Assembly (NCBI GenBank): GCA_004297395.1
Contig: SCUO01000093.1
Coordinates: 186,001 to 250,000, forward strand
Length of the DNA: 64,000 bases
Direction of reading: 5' to 3'
Origin: Chloroflexota bacterium
GTDB taxonomy: Bacteria; Chloroflexota; Limnocylindria; Limnocylindrales; CSP1-4
Shown here: piece after piece, positions 25,700 through 33,696 of the stretch
How the letters are laid out: the number at the start of each line of letters is the position of its first letter
How positions within the stretch are numbered: position 1 is the first letter of the stretch
Made by a program: the position numbers and the translations under genes
The notes under the pieces: generated by a model
What the model was told of the DNA's origin: nothing
The model's input: only the letters and a program-made list of their open reading frames with translations
The model's database searches: none

Positions 25700-26401
25700 A
25701 TGAAGCTCTTCCTCGACACCGCCGACATCAATGAGATCCGGACCGTCGCCCGCTGGGGCGTCCTCGACGGCGTCACCACGAACCCGACGCTCTTCGCCCG
25801 GACCAGCGGGATGACCTACGACGAGGTTCTCGCCGAGATCTGCACGATCACGAGCGGGCCGGTCTCGGCCGAGGTCATCGCCGAGGACGTCGACGGGATG
25901 CTCAAGGAAGGCCGTCACTTCGCCAGGATCGCCGACAACATCGTGGTCAAGGTGCCGATGTCGGAGACGGGCCTCGAGGCGATCAGCCGCTTCGCCGCCG
26001 ATGGCATCCGGACCAACTGCACCCTGATCTTCAGCGCCAACCAGGGCCTCCTCGCGGCCAAGGCCGGGGCCTCGCTGCTGTCGCCGTTCGTCGGCCGCCT
26101 CGACGACATCAACGAGGACGGGATGATCGTCATCCGCGAGCTGGCCGACATCATCCGCTTCCACGAGTACGACTCGGAGGTCCTCGCGGCCTCGGTCCGC
26201 CATCCGCGGCACGTGACGGACGCGGCGCTCGCCGGCGCGCACGTGGCCACGCTGCCGTACAAGGTCTTCCAGCAGATGGTCCACCACCCGCTGACCGACA
26301 AGGGCATCGCCCAGTTCCGGAAGGACTGGGAGGCTGCCCGCGAGGCCCTCGCGGCGAAGCGGCCCTCGGGCTCGGCCAAGAAGGGCCGCGCCAAGAGCTG
26401 A
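25700..26401 (+). CDS. tal: Transaldolase (TalC/MipB type)
   Basis: A 233-residue small-type transaldolase/fructose-6-phosphate aldolase. It begins MKLFLDTADINEIRT; DGVTTNPTLF lies near residue 23, the Schiff-base lysine is in NIVVKVPMSETGLEAI near 83, and TNCTLIFSANQGLLAAKAGASLLSPFVGRLDD near 103. It moves dihydroxyacetone units between sugar phosphates. The lysine-rich tail after residue 215 is extra. It is probably the transaldolase partner for the pentose phosphate genes at the left end, consistent with the stand-alone Pgi. Confidence 0.95.
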   Translation: MKLFLDTADINEIRTVARWGVLDGVTTNPTLFARTSGMTYDEVLAEICTITSGPVSAEVIAEDVDGMLKEGRHFARIADNIVVKVPMSETGLEAISRFAADGIRTNCTLIFSANQGLLAAKAGASLLSPFVGRLDDINEDGMIVIRELADIIRFHEYDSEVLAASVRHPRHVTDAALAGAHVATLPYKVFQQMVHHPLTDKGIAQFRKDWEAAREALAAKRPSGSAKKGRAKS

Positions 26402-26749
26402 ACTGCGGGCGCCGCGGCCGTCGCGGGCACCGACGGCGATGGCGACGTGCGCCGTCAGCCAGTCACCCCGGGACTGCAATCGACTGTCCTGGCGCGGGAC
26501 GCTGTCAGCCAGTCATGGGGTGACGGGTAGCCGGGCCGATCCCCCGGAAGCGTCGTTTCGGGGGTTCGCCGCAGCCGTCCTCCGGAGCCGTCGGGAACGT
26601 AGGCTCACGTCGGGCCGGTGAGCCGGCAGCGGTGGGGAGTGACGGAGCCCGATCTGCCAGTCACCGAGAGACTGGATGACCGCGGCAGGTCGGGCCCGGC
26701 GGTGGGGAGTGACGGAGCCCGCAGGTCAGCGCTCATTGGTGGGGCGTCG
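26402..26749. repeat. Intergenic region with two pairs of short direct repeats
   Basis: No convincing gene. GTCAGCCAGTCA occurs at 26454-26465 and 26504-26515 (50 bp apart). GCGGTGGGGAGTGACGGAGCCCG (23 bp) occurs at 26629-26651 and 26699-26721 (70 bp apart), and GGTGGGG recurs twice more up to 26764. The region separates the convergent tal and ubiE genes. It may be a repeat remnant or a structured RNA; neither RNase P RNA, tmRNA nor SRP RNA signatures were found in it. Confidence 0.5.
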
Positions 26750-27598
26750 TCAGCGCGGTGGGGTGCTCCCTACGTGGAGCGTGACCATGCCGAGGGTCAT
26801 CGGGCGCCAGCGAACGTCGACCAGCCCGGCCGCGGCCATGATCGCGGCGATTTCGGCCGGCGGCGGGTAGGCGCGCACGCTCGAGACGAGGTAGCGGTAC
26901 GCCTCGGCCTGCCGCACCGCCCGGCCGATGAGCGGCACGGCCCGCTCGAACCAAAGTCGTCCGACTCGCCCCGCGAGCGTCCGCGGCCGGGCGATCTCCA
27001 GGCAGACGACACGCCCGCCCGGCCGCACGACCCGCGCCATCTCCGAGAACCCCCGCCGGTAATCGGGCAGGTTCCGCATCCCGAAGGCGATCGTGGCGGC
27101 ATCGAACGCGCCGTCGTCTGCCGGCAGGGCGAGCGCGTCGCCGACGACGAACTCCAGCCACGGGGCGTCAGAGCCCGCGTCCCGGGCCCGCTCCAGCATC
27201 CCGGGCGAGACATCCACTCCCAGGACCCGCCCGAACGGTCCGACCCGGTCGGCAAGCGACCCGGCCAGCTTGCCGGTCCCGGTCGCGACATCGATCGCCG
27301 CCATGCCCGAGCGCAGGCCGGTGGCCGCAACCGCGCGCCGCCGCCAGCGCGGCTCCTGGAAGCCCGAGATGACCGCGTTCATGCCGTCGTAGACCGGCGC
27401 GATCCGGTCGAACATCGCGCCGACCTCGGGCGCGCCAAGAGCGTTGCCGCGGTCGGCCGGGGCGCCCGGCGAGGCGCCCGGCGAGGCGCCCGGCGACGGG
27501 CCCACCGACGGGGCAACCGACGGGCCAGCCGACAGGCCATCCGGCTGGGGAACCGGCGGCCCGGGGACGGGCTCGGGATCGTGGTCGGGTCGGCTCAT
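26750..27598 (-). CDS. ubiE: Demethylmenaquinone/ubiquinone methyltransferase (UbiE/MenG family)
   Basis: A 282-residue SAM-dependent methyltransferase. Diagnostic are FDRIAPVYDGMNAVISG near residue 63, the SAM motif AAIDVATGTGKLAGSLA near 100, VVGDALALPADDGAFDAATIAFGMRNLPDYRRGFSEMARVVRPGG spanning 150-195, and a C-terminal GMVTLHVGSTP. It methylates the demethylated quinone ring; in a Gram-positive-like bacterium menaquinone is the likely product. The first 50 residues are a proline/glycine-rich extension with 12-bp DNA repeats (27461-27503) not seen in the family core. Divergent from rho. Confidence 0.92.
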   Translation of the reverse strand: MSRPDHDPEPVPGPPVPQPDGLSAGPSVAPSVGPSPGASPGASPGAPADRGNALGAPEVGAMFDRIAPVYDGMNAVISGFQEPRWRRRAVAATGLRSGMAAIDVATGTGKLAGSLADRVGPFGRVLGVDVSPGMLERARDAGSDAPWLEFVVGDALALPADDGAFDAATIAFGMRNLPDYRRGFSEMARVVRPGGRVVCLEIARPRTLAGRVGRLWFERAVPLIGRAVRQAEAYRYLVSSVRAYPPPAEIAAIMAAAGLVDVRWRPMTLGMVTLHVGSTPPR

Positions 27599-27622
27599 CT
27601 GGGCTTCCCGATCGTACCCGGA

Positions 27623-27651
27623 TTGACGGCCCGCCGAACGCGGTCCATACT
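27623..27651 (+). promoter_or_regulatory. Sigma-70-type promoter of rho
   Basis: TTGACG (27623-27628), a 17-nt spacer and CATACT (27646-27651). Transcription near 27658 gives a leader of about 80 nt before the rho ATG, room for the autoregulatory attenuation known for rho in other bacteria. Confidence 0.6.
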
Positions 27652-27736
27652 CCCGACATCCCCACCCGTCCGCGCCGCGGACCCTTACCCGCGCGGTCGG
27701 AATCCCTCCTTGCACGTGCAGGTGGTTCCCATTTCA

Positions 27737-29113
27737 ATGTCCGGTCCCGACCAGCGATCCCGCAACCGACGCCCCCGACGTCGCAATCCCGTCGGCCGCG
27801 CGCCGGTCAGCGAATTCGAGGAGATGGCCGAGCTCGAGGCCGCCCGCGAACGGAACGACCTCGACGTCTCCGACCTCCGCGAGATGAGCGTGGCCGAGCT
27901 GCGTCAGGTCGGGCGCGATCTCGAGATGGACACCCGGACGGACGACCGCAAGGACGACCTCGTCGACCGGATCCTCCAGGCCCAGACCGAGCGGGCCGGG
28001 CACGCCTACGCGACCGGCATCCTCGATGTCGTCGACGAGGGCTACGGCTTCATGCGCCGCCACGGCCTCCTGCCGAGCCCGGACGACGTGTATGTCTCCT
28101 CGAGCCAGGTCCGGCGCTTCGCCCTTCGGATCGGCGACCGCGTCTCGGGCGCCGTCCGCGCGCCGCGCGAGCAGGAGAAGTACTGGGGCCTCCTGCGGGT
28201 CGATTCGGTCAACGGCGTCGACATCGAGACCGCCCGCCGCCGGCCGGTCTTCGGCGACCTGACCCCCGTCCATCCGGACGAGCTCATCAACCTCGAGAGC
28301 GACCCCAAGAACCTCAGCCAGCGCCTGGTCAACCTCGTGAACCCGATCGGCAAGGGCCAGCGCGCCCTCATCGTCAGCCCGCCCAAGGCCGGCAAGACGA
28401 TGCTCCTCAAGAACATCGCCAACGGCATCACCGCCAACTACCCGGACATCCTCCTCATGGTCGCCCTCATCGGCGAGCGGCCCGAGGAGGTCACGGACAT
28501 GCGGCGGAGCGTCAAGGGCGAGGTCATCTCCTCCACCTTCGATGAGCCCACCGAGAATCACACCCACGTCGCCGAGATGGCCCTCGAGATCGCCAAGCGC
28601 CAGGTCGAGACCGGCCGCGACGTCGTGATCCTGCTCGACTCGATCACCCGCCTCGCCCGCGCCTACAACCTGGCCCTCCCGCCGTCGGGCCGGACGCTGT
28701 CGGGCGGCATCGATCCCATCGCCCTCTACCCGCCCAAGCGGTTCTTCGGCGCCGCCCGGAAGATCGAGGAGGGCGGCAGCCTCACGATCATCGGGACCTG
28801 CCTCATCGACACCGGCTCCCGGATGGACGACGTCATCTACGAGGAGTTCAAGGGCACCGGCAACTCAGAGCTCATCCTGGACCGGAAGCTCGGCGAGAAG
28901 CGGATCTTCCCGGCCATCGATGTCATGCGCTCCGGCACCCGCCGCGAGGAGCTGCTCCTCGAGGAAGGCACCCTCCGGATGGTCTGGACGATGCGCCGGA
29001 TGCTCTCCGCGGTCGGCACGAACGAGGGCATCGAACTGCTCCTCAACCGGCTCGCCAAGACCGACACGAACACCCAGTTCCTGGCCGGGCTGACGAAGAG
29101 CCTCGACTCGTAG
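27737..29113 (+). CDS. rho: Transcription termination factor Rho
   Basis: A 458-residue RNA-dependent ATPase helicase that ends transcription. The N-terminus is basic ([10 protein letters not shown]), followed by a Rho N-domain helix bundle ([15 protein letters not shown]), a cold-shock RNA-binding domain ([14 protein letters not shown], then [17 protein letters not shown]), Walker [16 protein letters not shown] near residue 214, Walker [17 protein letters not shown] near 296 and the Q/R-loop region [20 protein letters not shown] near 345. The start ATG 27737 is preceded by GTGs that would add seven residues. Its presence agrees with the many T-tract-free hairpins seen in the window. Confidence 0.97.
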   Translation: MSGPDQRSRNRRPRRRNPVGRAPVSEFEEMAELEAARERNDLDVSDLREMSVAELRQVGRDLEMDTRTDDRKDDLVDRILQAQTERAGHAYATGILDVVDEGYGFMRRHGLLPSPDDVYVSSSQVRRFALRIGDRVSGAVRAPREQEKYWGLLRVDSVNGVDIETARRRPVFGDLTPVHPDELINLESDPKNLSQRLVNLVNPIGKGQRALIVSPPKAGKTMLLKNIANGITANYPDILLMVALIGERPEEVTDMRRSVKGEVISSTFDEPTENHTHVAEMALEIAKRQVETGRDVVILLDSITRLARAYNLALPPSGRTLSGGIDPIALYPPKRFFGAARKIEEGGSLTIIGTCLIDTGSRMDDVIYEEFKGTGNSELILDRKLGEKRIFPAIDVMRSGTRREELLLEEGTLRMVWTMRRMLSAVGTNEGIELLLNRLAKTDTNTQFLAGLTKSLDS

Positions 29114-29150
29114 GCTGAAAGGTCCCGGTAATGGGGGGCCATCTGGCCGT

Positions 29151-29180
29151 TTGCGCGCCCTGAAGGGGCTGTGCTAAGGT
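29151..29180 (+). promoter_or_regulatory. Promoter of the LysM/M23 gene
   Basis: TTGCGC (29151-29156), an 18-nt spacer and TAAGGT (29175-29180). It gives a transcript start near 29187 and a leader of about 140 nt. Confidence 0.55.
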
Positions 29181-29186
29181 CCGCCC

Positions 29187-29327
29187 GTCGTCGGAGCCTG
29201 CGGAGGAGCAGGCTTCGCCCCCGCGAAGCAAGAGACCCCAGCTCAAGAGTCGCGAATCCCCGGACGGTCCATCCCCCGCTTCACGCGTCCCATCTGGCGC
29301 GCCGGACCGTCGCCGCAGGAGACCATA
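29187..29327 (+). ncRNA. Structured 5' leader of the LysM/M23 hydrolase gene, riboswitch candidate
   Basis: Three helices can be drawn: AGCCTGC (29195-29201) with GCAGGCT (29208-29214); CTTCGC (29213-29218) with GCGAAG (29223-29228), which competes with the first by two bases; and GACGGTCC (29263-29270) with GGACCGTC (29304-29311). The last helix ends 5 nt before the AGGAG ribosome-binding site, a position suited to control of translation. Leaders of cell-wall hydrolase genes are often c-di-AMP (ydaO) riboswitches, but I do not see the conserved core of that class, so the class is unknown. Confidence 0.45.
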
Positions 29328-30632
29328 TTGCTGAACGCCCCTGCCGGCGCGTTGCGCGCGATTGCGCGCCTCCGCCCGGGCACGAGCGAGCGATCCCAGC
29401 GAGCCACGCGCTTCCACCGTCGATCGGTCGGCGTCGCGCGAGGACTCGGCGCACGCCTGTCCACCCTTGCCCACGTCGCCCACCTGGCCCCCCGGCCCAG
29501 CAATCGCCCGCTGCCGGTCGCGCTTCGGCGCAGCCTGATGGTCCGGCTCGCGTCCGAGCGGATGCTGCCCGTCGTGGCCGCGCTCGTCGTCCTCGGCGCC
29601 TCGATCGTCAGCCTCCAGCCCGCGGCCGCCCAGCCGACCGGTGACACCAGTGCCGCCGGCTCCGATGTCCGGCTCCAGGTCGGCGGCGAGATCGTGGATC
29701 CGGAGCGGTTCACAGGGGCGGACCTGGACGGCGCCGTCAGCGGACCCGCCTCCGAGGTCCTCTCGGACGACTCGTCCGCCGCGCCCGCGGAGAGCTACGC
29801 CGACGACGGCACGATCTACAAACCGGTCGCCGTCAACACCGTGGTCCAGGATGGCAAGGGCCTCCTCCAGACGTACACGGTGCGGGCCGGTGACACCCTG
29901 ACGGGCATCGCCAGCCACTACGGGGTCACGATGATGACCGTCTGGTGGGCCAACAAGCTGAGCTCGAAGGACGACCTCCACGTCGGCCAGCAGCTCATCA
30001 TCCCGCCGGTCAACGGGCTCGTGGTGACCGTCAAGGACGGCGACACCCTCGATTCGCTGGCCACCGGCTACAAGGTCGAAGCGGCCGACATCGTCGCCGT
30101 GAACGAGCTCGACGACCCGACCCTCATCATCGGCCAGACGCTGATCGTGCCGGGCGCCGTCGGCGCTCCCATCCCGACCCCCAAGCCCAAGCCGCGCGTC
30201 ACCGGCACCAGCGGCGGGAGCTGCAACTGCTCCGGCCCGGCCACCTACGGCGGCGGCACCTTCACCTGGCCGGTCAGCGGCGGCGGCAACTACATCAGCC
30301 AGTACTTCCACTACGGCCACTACGGGCTCGACATTGCGGCCGACTACGGCTCGACCGTCCGCGCCGCGGCTTCGGGCCGGGTGATCTTCGCCGGCTGGAA
30401 GAGCAACGGCGGCGGCTACCAGGTCTGGATCTCCCACGGCTCGGGCCTGTACACCACGTACAACCACATGTCGTCCGTCGCGGTCTCGAGTGGCGCGAAC
30501 GTGTCCGCGGGCACGCGAGTCGGACGGATCGGGCAGTCCGGCTGGGCGACCGGCCCGCACCTCCACTTCGAGGTCTGGGTGGGCGCCGTCTGGAACGGCG
30601 GCTACCGGGTCAACCCGCTCAAGTACCTCTGA
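29328..30632 (+). CDS. LysM-domain M23 metallopeptidase (cell-wall hydrolase)
   Basis: A 434-residue exported protein. A long basic N-terminus is followed by a membrane segment (about residues 79-96, signal or anchor). Two LysM domains bind peptidoglycan (TYTVRAGDTLTGIASHYGV near 184 and VVTVKDGDTLDSLATGYKV near 233), then a proline linker, a CNC motif and an M23 peptidase domain with the zinc ligands in HYGLDIAADYGS near 330 and GPHLHFEVWV near 408. It probably cleaves peptidoglycan cross-links. The start is TTG 29328, supported by AGGAG 6 nt upstream; a later ATG would still keep the membrane segment. Preceded by a structured leader. Confidence 0.9.
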   Translation: MLNAPAGALRAIARLRPGTSERSQRATRFHRRSVGVARGLGARLSTLAHVAHLAPRPSNRPLPVALRRSLMVRLASERMLPVVAALVVLGASIVSLQPAAAQPTGDTSAAGSDVRLQVGGEIVDPERFTGADLDGAVSGPASEVLSDDSSAAPAESYADDGTIYKPVAVNTVVQDGKGLLQTYTVRAGDTLTGIASHYGVTMMTVWWANKLSSKDDLHVGQQLIIPPVNGLVVTVKDGDTLDSLATGYKVEAADIVAVNELDDPTLIIGQTLIVPGAVGAPIPTPKPKPRVTGTSGGSCNCSGPATYGGGTFTWPVSGGGNYISQYFHYGHYGLDIAADYGSTVRAAASGRVIFAGWKSNGGGYQVWISHGSGLYTTYNHMSSVAVSSGANVSAGTRVGRIGQSGWATGPHLHFEVWVGAVWNGGYRVNPLKYL

Positions 30633-30766
30633 GCGGCGGCGGAACCGACCGAGTTCCGGCCGCGATCGGCCGGCTGACCGGGCGCTCGTACTGGCGACAC
30701 CCCGCTCGGGTCGCGCGTCCGACCGCTGGCTTGGCCGCGGGCCTGACCGTGGGAAGATAGTCCCAG

Positions 30767-32065
30767 ATGTTCCTCGATCGGGTGAAGATCCTGGTGCGCG
30801 CCGGCGCGGGTGGCGATGGCGCGGCCACGTTCCGGCGGGAGGCCCACGTCCCGCGCGGCGGTCCCGATGGCGGCGACGGCGGCCGCGGCGGCTCCATCCA
30901 CCTGCGGGTCGACCCGGGCCAGACGACGCTCCGTGACTTCCGTTTCCGGCACCACTTCCGGGCGACGCCCGGGGGCCGTGGCGAGGGATCCCGGCGGCAC
31001 GGTGCGGCCGGCGAGGACCTGGTCCTGGAGGTCCCGCCGGGCACGGCGATCTACGACGACGCAACCGGGGCGCTGCTGGCCGATCTCGTGGCCAGCGGCC
31101 AGGCAGCGATGGTCGCCCGCGGCGGGCGCGGCGGTCTCGGCAACAAGCACTTTGCGACCTCGACCCACCAGGCCCCGCGGCACGCCCAGAAGGGCGAGCC
31201 AGGCGAGGAGCGCTGGCTCCGCCTGGAGCTCCGGCTCATCGCCGACATCGGCCTCGTGGGCCTGCCCAACGCCGGCAAGTCGACGCTCCTCGCGGCGCTC
31301 ACGGCGGCGACCCCGAAGATCGCCGACTACCCGTTCACGACGCTGGAGCCGAATCTCGGGGTCATGGACCTTGGCGACGACGACCCGCGCCTGCCGACGA
31401 TCGCCGATGTCCCCGGCCTGATCGAGGGCGCCAGCGAGGGTGCCGGCTTGGGCCACGCCTTCCTCCGCCACATCGAACGGACGCGGGTTCTCGTCCACAT
31501 CGTCGACGGCGCCGGGCGCGACCCGGAGTGGGACCACGAGGTCATCCGGACCGAGCTCGCCGCGCACGACCCGGCGCTCCTCAAGAAGCCGCTCCTCGTC
31601 GTCTTCAACAAGCTCGACCTGCCGGCGGCCGCCGAGGCCTGGCCGGCCTTTCGCGCCGCGCGCCAGCGGGACGGCCTGCCCGTGATTGCCATCGCCGCGG
31701 CCGAGGGTCGCGGGATCGCCGAGCTCCGGGCCGCCCTCGCCAAGCTCCTGCCGAGCGCCGAGGCGATGGCCGAGCCGCCCGAGCCGGCCGGTGTCGTCGT
31801 CCATCGCATGGCGGAGCTCGGCGACGGCTTCTCGGTCGACCGGGACAGCGACGGCGTCCTGCGCGTCCGGGGCCGTCGTATCGAGCGGATCGCGGCCCAG
31901 ACGAACTTCGAGATCGAGGAATCGGCCGAGCGCTTCCAGCGCGACCTCACCCGCATGGGCATCGACGCCGAGCTGCGGCGAGCCGGCGTCGCCAGCGGCG
32001 ACGTTGTCCGCTTCGGCGAGATCGAGCTCGAGTGGGAGGCCGAGCCCTGGGCCGTCGAGCGGTGA
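30767..32065 (+). CDS. obg: GTPase Obg (CgtA)
   Basis: A 432-residue GTPase involved in large ribosomal subunit assembly and stress control. The glycine-rich Obg fold occupies residues 1-158 (RAGAGGDGAATFRRE, GGPDGGDGGRGG, ARGGRGGLGNKHFATS). The G domain has G1 GLPNAGKSTLL near 165, G3 DVPGLIEGASEG near 211 and G4 NKLD near 283. An OCT domain ends the protein (VHRMAELGDGFSVDRD to the end). It is followed after 19 nt by nadD-rsfS, a common arrangement. A GATAGT element 5 nt before the ATG may be a -10, but no ribosome-binding site is clear. Confidence 0.97.
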   Translation: MFLDRVKILVRAGAGGDGAATFRREAHVPRGGPDGGDGGRGGSIHLRVDPGQTTLRDFRFRHHFRATPGGRGEGSRRHGAAGEDLVLEVPPGTAIYDDATGALLADLVASGQAAMVARGGRGGLGNKHFATSTHQAPRHAQKGEPGEERWLRLELRLIADIGLVGLPNAGKSTLLAALTAATPKIADYPFTTLEPNLGVMDLGDDDPRLPTIADVPGLIEGASEGAGLGHAFLRHIERTRVLVHIVDGAGRDPEWDHEVIRTELAAHDPALLKKPLLVVFNKLDLPAAAEAWPAFRAARQRDGLPVIAIAAAEGRGIAELRAALAKLLPSAEAMAEPPEPAGVVVHRMAELGDGFSVDRDSDGVLRVRGRRIERIAAQTNFEIEESAERFQRDLTRMGIDAELRRAGVASGDVVRFGEIELEWEAEPWAVER

Positions 32066-32084
32066 GGGCCGCGATGGCGCGATC

Positions 32085-33197
32085 GTGACGGGCGAGGCCG
32101 GCGAGGCGCGCGCCATCGCCCGGATCGGGATCCTGGGCGGCACGTTCGATCCGGTCCACCTCGGTCATCTCGCGATCGCCGAGGCGGCCCGGACAACACT
32201 CGATCTGGAACGAGTCCTGTTCCTGCCGGCCGGGACGCCGCCCCACAAGCGGGGCGAGGTCGACGCGCCGGCGGCGGACCGGGTGGCGATGGTCGAGCTC
32301 GCCATCTCCGGCCAGCCGGCGTTCGAGCTCAGTCGCGTCGACGTCGATCGTCCGGGGCCGTCCTACACGGCCGATTCGGTCGAGCGCATCGCGGCCGCCG
32401 AGCGGGCGGCCGGGCGCGAGCCTGACCTGTTCCTCATCGTGTCGGCCGAGACCCTGGCCGAGCTGCCCGAGTGGCACGAGCCGGCCCGCCTGCTCGCCAC
32501 CAGCCGGATCGCCGTCGTCCCCCGGCCCGGCCATGCCCGTCCCGACCCCGGCTGGATCGAGGCCAGCTTTCCCGGCCAGGCCGACCGGATCGTGGCCATC
32601 GACGGGCCGCGCCTGGCGATCTCCTCGACCGACATCCGGGAGCGGATCGCCGCCGGCCGGACGGTCCGGCGGCTGCTGCCGGCGGCGGTCGCGCGCTACA
32701 TCGTCGATCATGGCCTCTACCAGCCCCAGCGCCAGTCCCCACCCGAGGAGCCCCAGCCAGTGACCGACCCAGCTCTCGCCCCGCGTCCCGACGGGCTGCC
32801 CCGGCGCGAGACGCCGCCGCCCGTCCCGGCTCGCGCCGCCGCCGTCGACGAGCGCTCGTCGCTCGATCTTGCCCGGCGCGTCGTCGAGCTGGCCGAGGAC
32901 AAGAAGGCGGCCGATATCGTGCTCCTCGACCTGTCCGGCCTGACGACCATGGCCGACTACTTCGTGATCTGCTCCGGCGGGTCGGAGCGGCAGATCGCCG
33001 CGATCGCGGACGGCATCGTGGGGGGCCTCCGGGACGAGAAGATCCGGCCGATCGGGCGCGAGGGTCTCGCCGCGTCGCACTGGGTCCTGGTCGACTTCGG
33101 CTCGGTCATCGTCCACGTCTTCACGCCGCCTGAGCGCGACTTCTACCAGCTCGAGAAGCACTGGGCCGAGGCGAAGACGATCCTCCGCGTCCAGTAG
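32085..33197 (+). CDS. nadD: Fused nicotinate-nucleotide adenylyltransferase (NadD) and ribosome silencing factor (RsfS)
   Basis: One uninterrupted 370-residue frame contains two proteins that are usually separate neighbours. Residues 1-215 are NadD, which adenylates nicotinate mononucleotide in NAD synthesis: GILGGTFDPVHLGHLAIAEAA near 15, FLPAGTPPHKRG near 48 and ISSTDIRERI near 183. Residues 255-370 are RsfS, which blocks subunit joining by binding uL14: DIVLLDLSGLTTMADYFVI, SGGSERQIAAIADGI and HWVLVDFGSVIVHVF. The linker is proline rich. GTG 32760, 11 nt after a GAGGAG, could start RsfS independently (145 aa), so both a fusion and internal initiation are possible. GTG 32085 is the likely NadD start. 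Confidence 0.9.
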   Translation: MTGEAGEARAIARIGILGGTFDPVHLGHLAIAEAARTTLDLERVLFLPAGTPPHKRGEVDAPAADRVAMVELAISGQPAFELSRVDVDRPGPSYTADSVERIAAAERAAGREPDLFLIVSAETLAELPEWHEPARLLATSRIAVVPRPGHARPDPGWIEASFPGQADRIVAIDGPRLAISSTDIRERIAAGRTVRRLLPAAVARYIVDHGLYQPQRQSPPEEPQPVTDPALAPRPDGLPRRETPPPVPARAAAVDERSSLDLARRVVELAEDKKAADIVLLDLSGLTTMADYFVICSGGSERQIAAIADGIVGGLRDEKIRPIGREGLAASHWVLVDFGSVIVHVFTPPERDFYQLEKHWAEAKTILRVQ

Positions 33198-33289
33198 CCG
33201 CCGGGCCGAATGGCCCAGCGCCCGCACGCAGGCGTACCGGGGGGACCCGTACCGTCGGGTCATGTCGGCCGGGGACGGCCCCTCCAAGA

Positions 33290-33547
33290 ATGCGGTGCAT
33301 GACGTCCAGTCGCGAGCGCTGCCCCGCCTGCACCCGTCGCCTGATCACGACCCGGTTCGACACCACGTTCCGGATGCCGGATCAGACCGAGCGGCTGTGT
33401 TTCGGCATCCCCGGCGGCCTGTGCGAGGACTGCCACCAGCTGTACATCGATCCAGACCTGATCGAGCTCCTCGATCTCGGCTCCGGCCACTGTACGTTCG
33501 CGATCGAGAGCGATCTCGTGATCCAGGAGCAGGCCTGGTCGGCATGA
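33290..33547 (+). CDS. Small zinc-ribbon-like protein (85 aa)
   Basis: An 85-residue protein with two cysteine pairs, CPAC near residue 11 and CEDC near 45, spaced as in a zinc ribbon, resembling YgiT-type zinc fingers. The rest predicts beta strands (LCFGIPGGL, HCTFAIESDLVIQ). Function unknown; YgiT-like domains occur in antitoxins and small regulators. ATG 33290 or 33299 can start it. TACCGT (33250-33255) is a possible -10. The stop overlaps the next small gene by ATGA. Confidence 0.6.
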   Translation: MRCMTSSRERCPACTRRLITTRFDTTFRMPDQTERLCFGIPGGLCEDCHQLYIDPDLIELLDLGSGHCTFAIESDLVIQEQAWSA

Positions 33548-33696
33548 GCACCGTCCGGATCCCCGCCCGGCGGACGCGACCGCCGCAGCGCACCCTCCCG
33601 GTCCTGCTCCCGGCCTGGCTTCGCCACCAGGTGCCCGAGCGGGTCAGCCGGCCGGCGCCACCCGATCAGCCACCCACAGGTCAAACGCCAGCCTGA
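33544..33696 (+). CDS. Possible small basic protein (50 aa) coupled to the zinc-ribbon gene
   Basis: ATG 33544 overlaps the stop of the zinc-ribbon gene (ATGA). The 50-residue product is basic and proline rich, with RIPARRTRPPQRTLPVLLPAWLRHQVPERV as its main body (given here in overlapping description: basic start, hydrophobic LPVLLPAWL centre). Its 3' end overlaps the convergent holA end by 53 nt. Evidence is only the coupling and composition. Confidence 0.4.
   Translation: MSTVRIPARRTRPPQRTLPVLLPAWLRHQVPERVSRPAPPDQPPTGQTPA

Noticed and set aside
26402-26764. RNase P RNA, tmRNA or SRP RNA in the tal-ubiE gap
   Set aside because: None of their universally conserved sequences was found on either strand.
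29187-29327. c-di-AMP (ydaO) riboswitch
   Set aside because: The gene type fits, but the conserved core of the class is not visible, so I leave the class open.
33262-33540. Frame starting at ATG 33262, 6 nt after TACCGT
   Set aside because: It overlaps the zinc-ribbon gene, whose CxxC pairs show the real frame; the -10 spacing could be chance.
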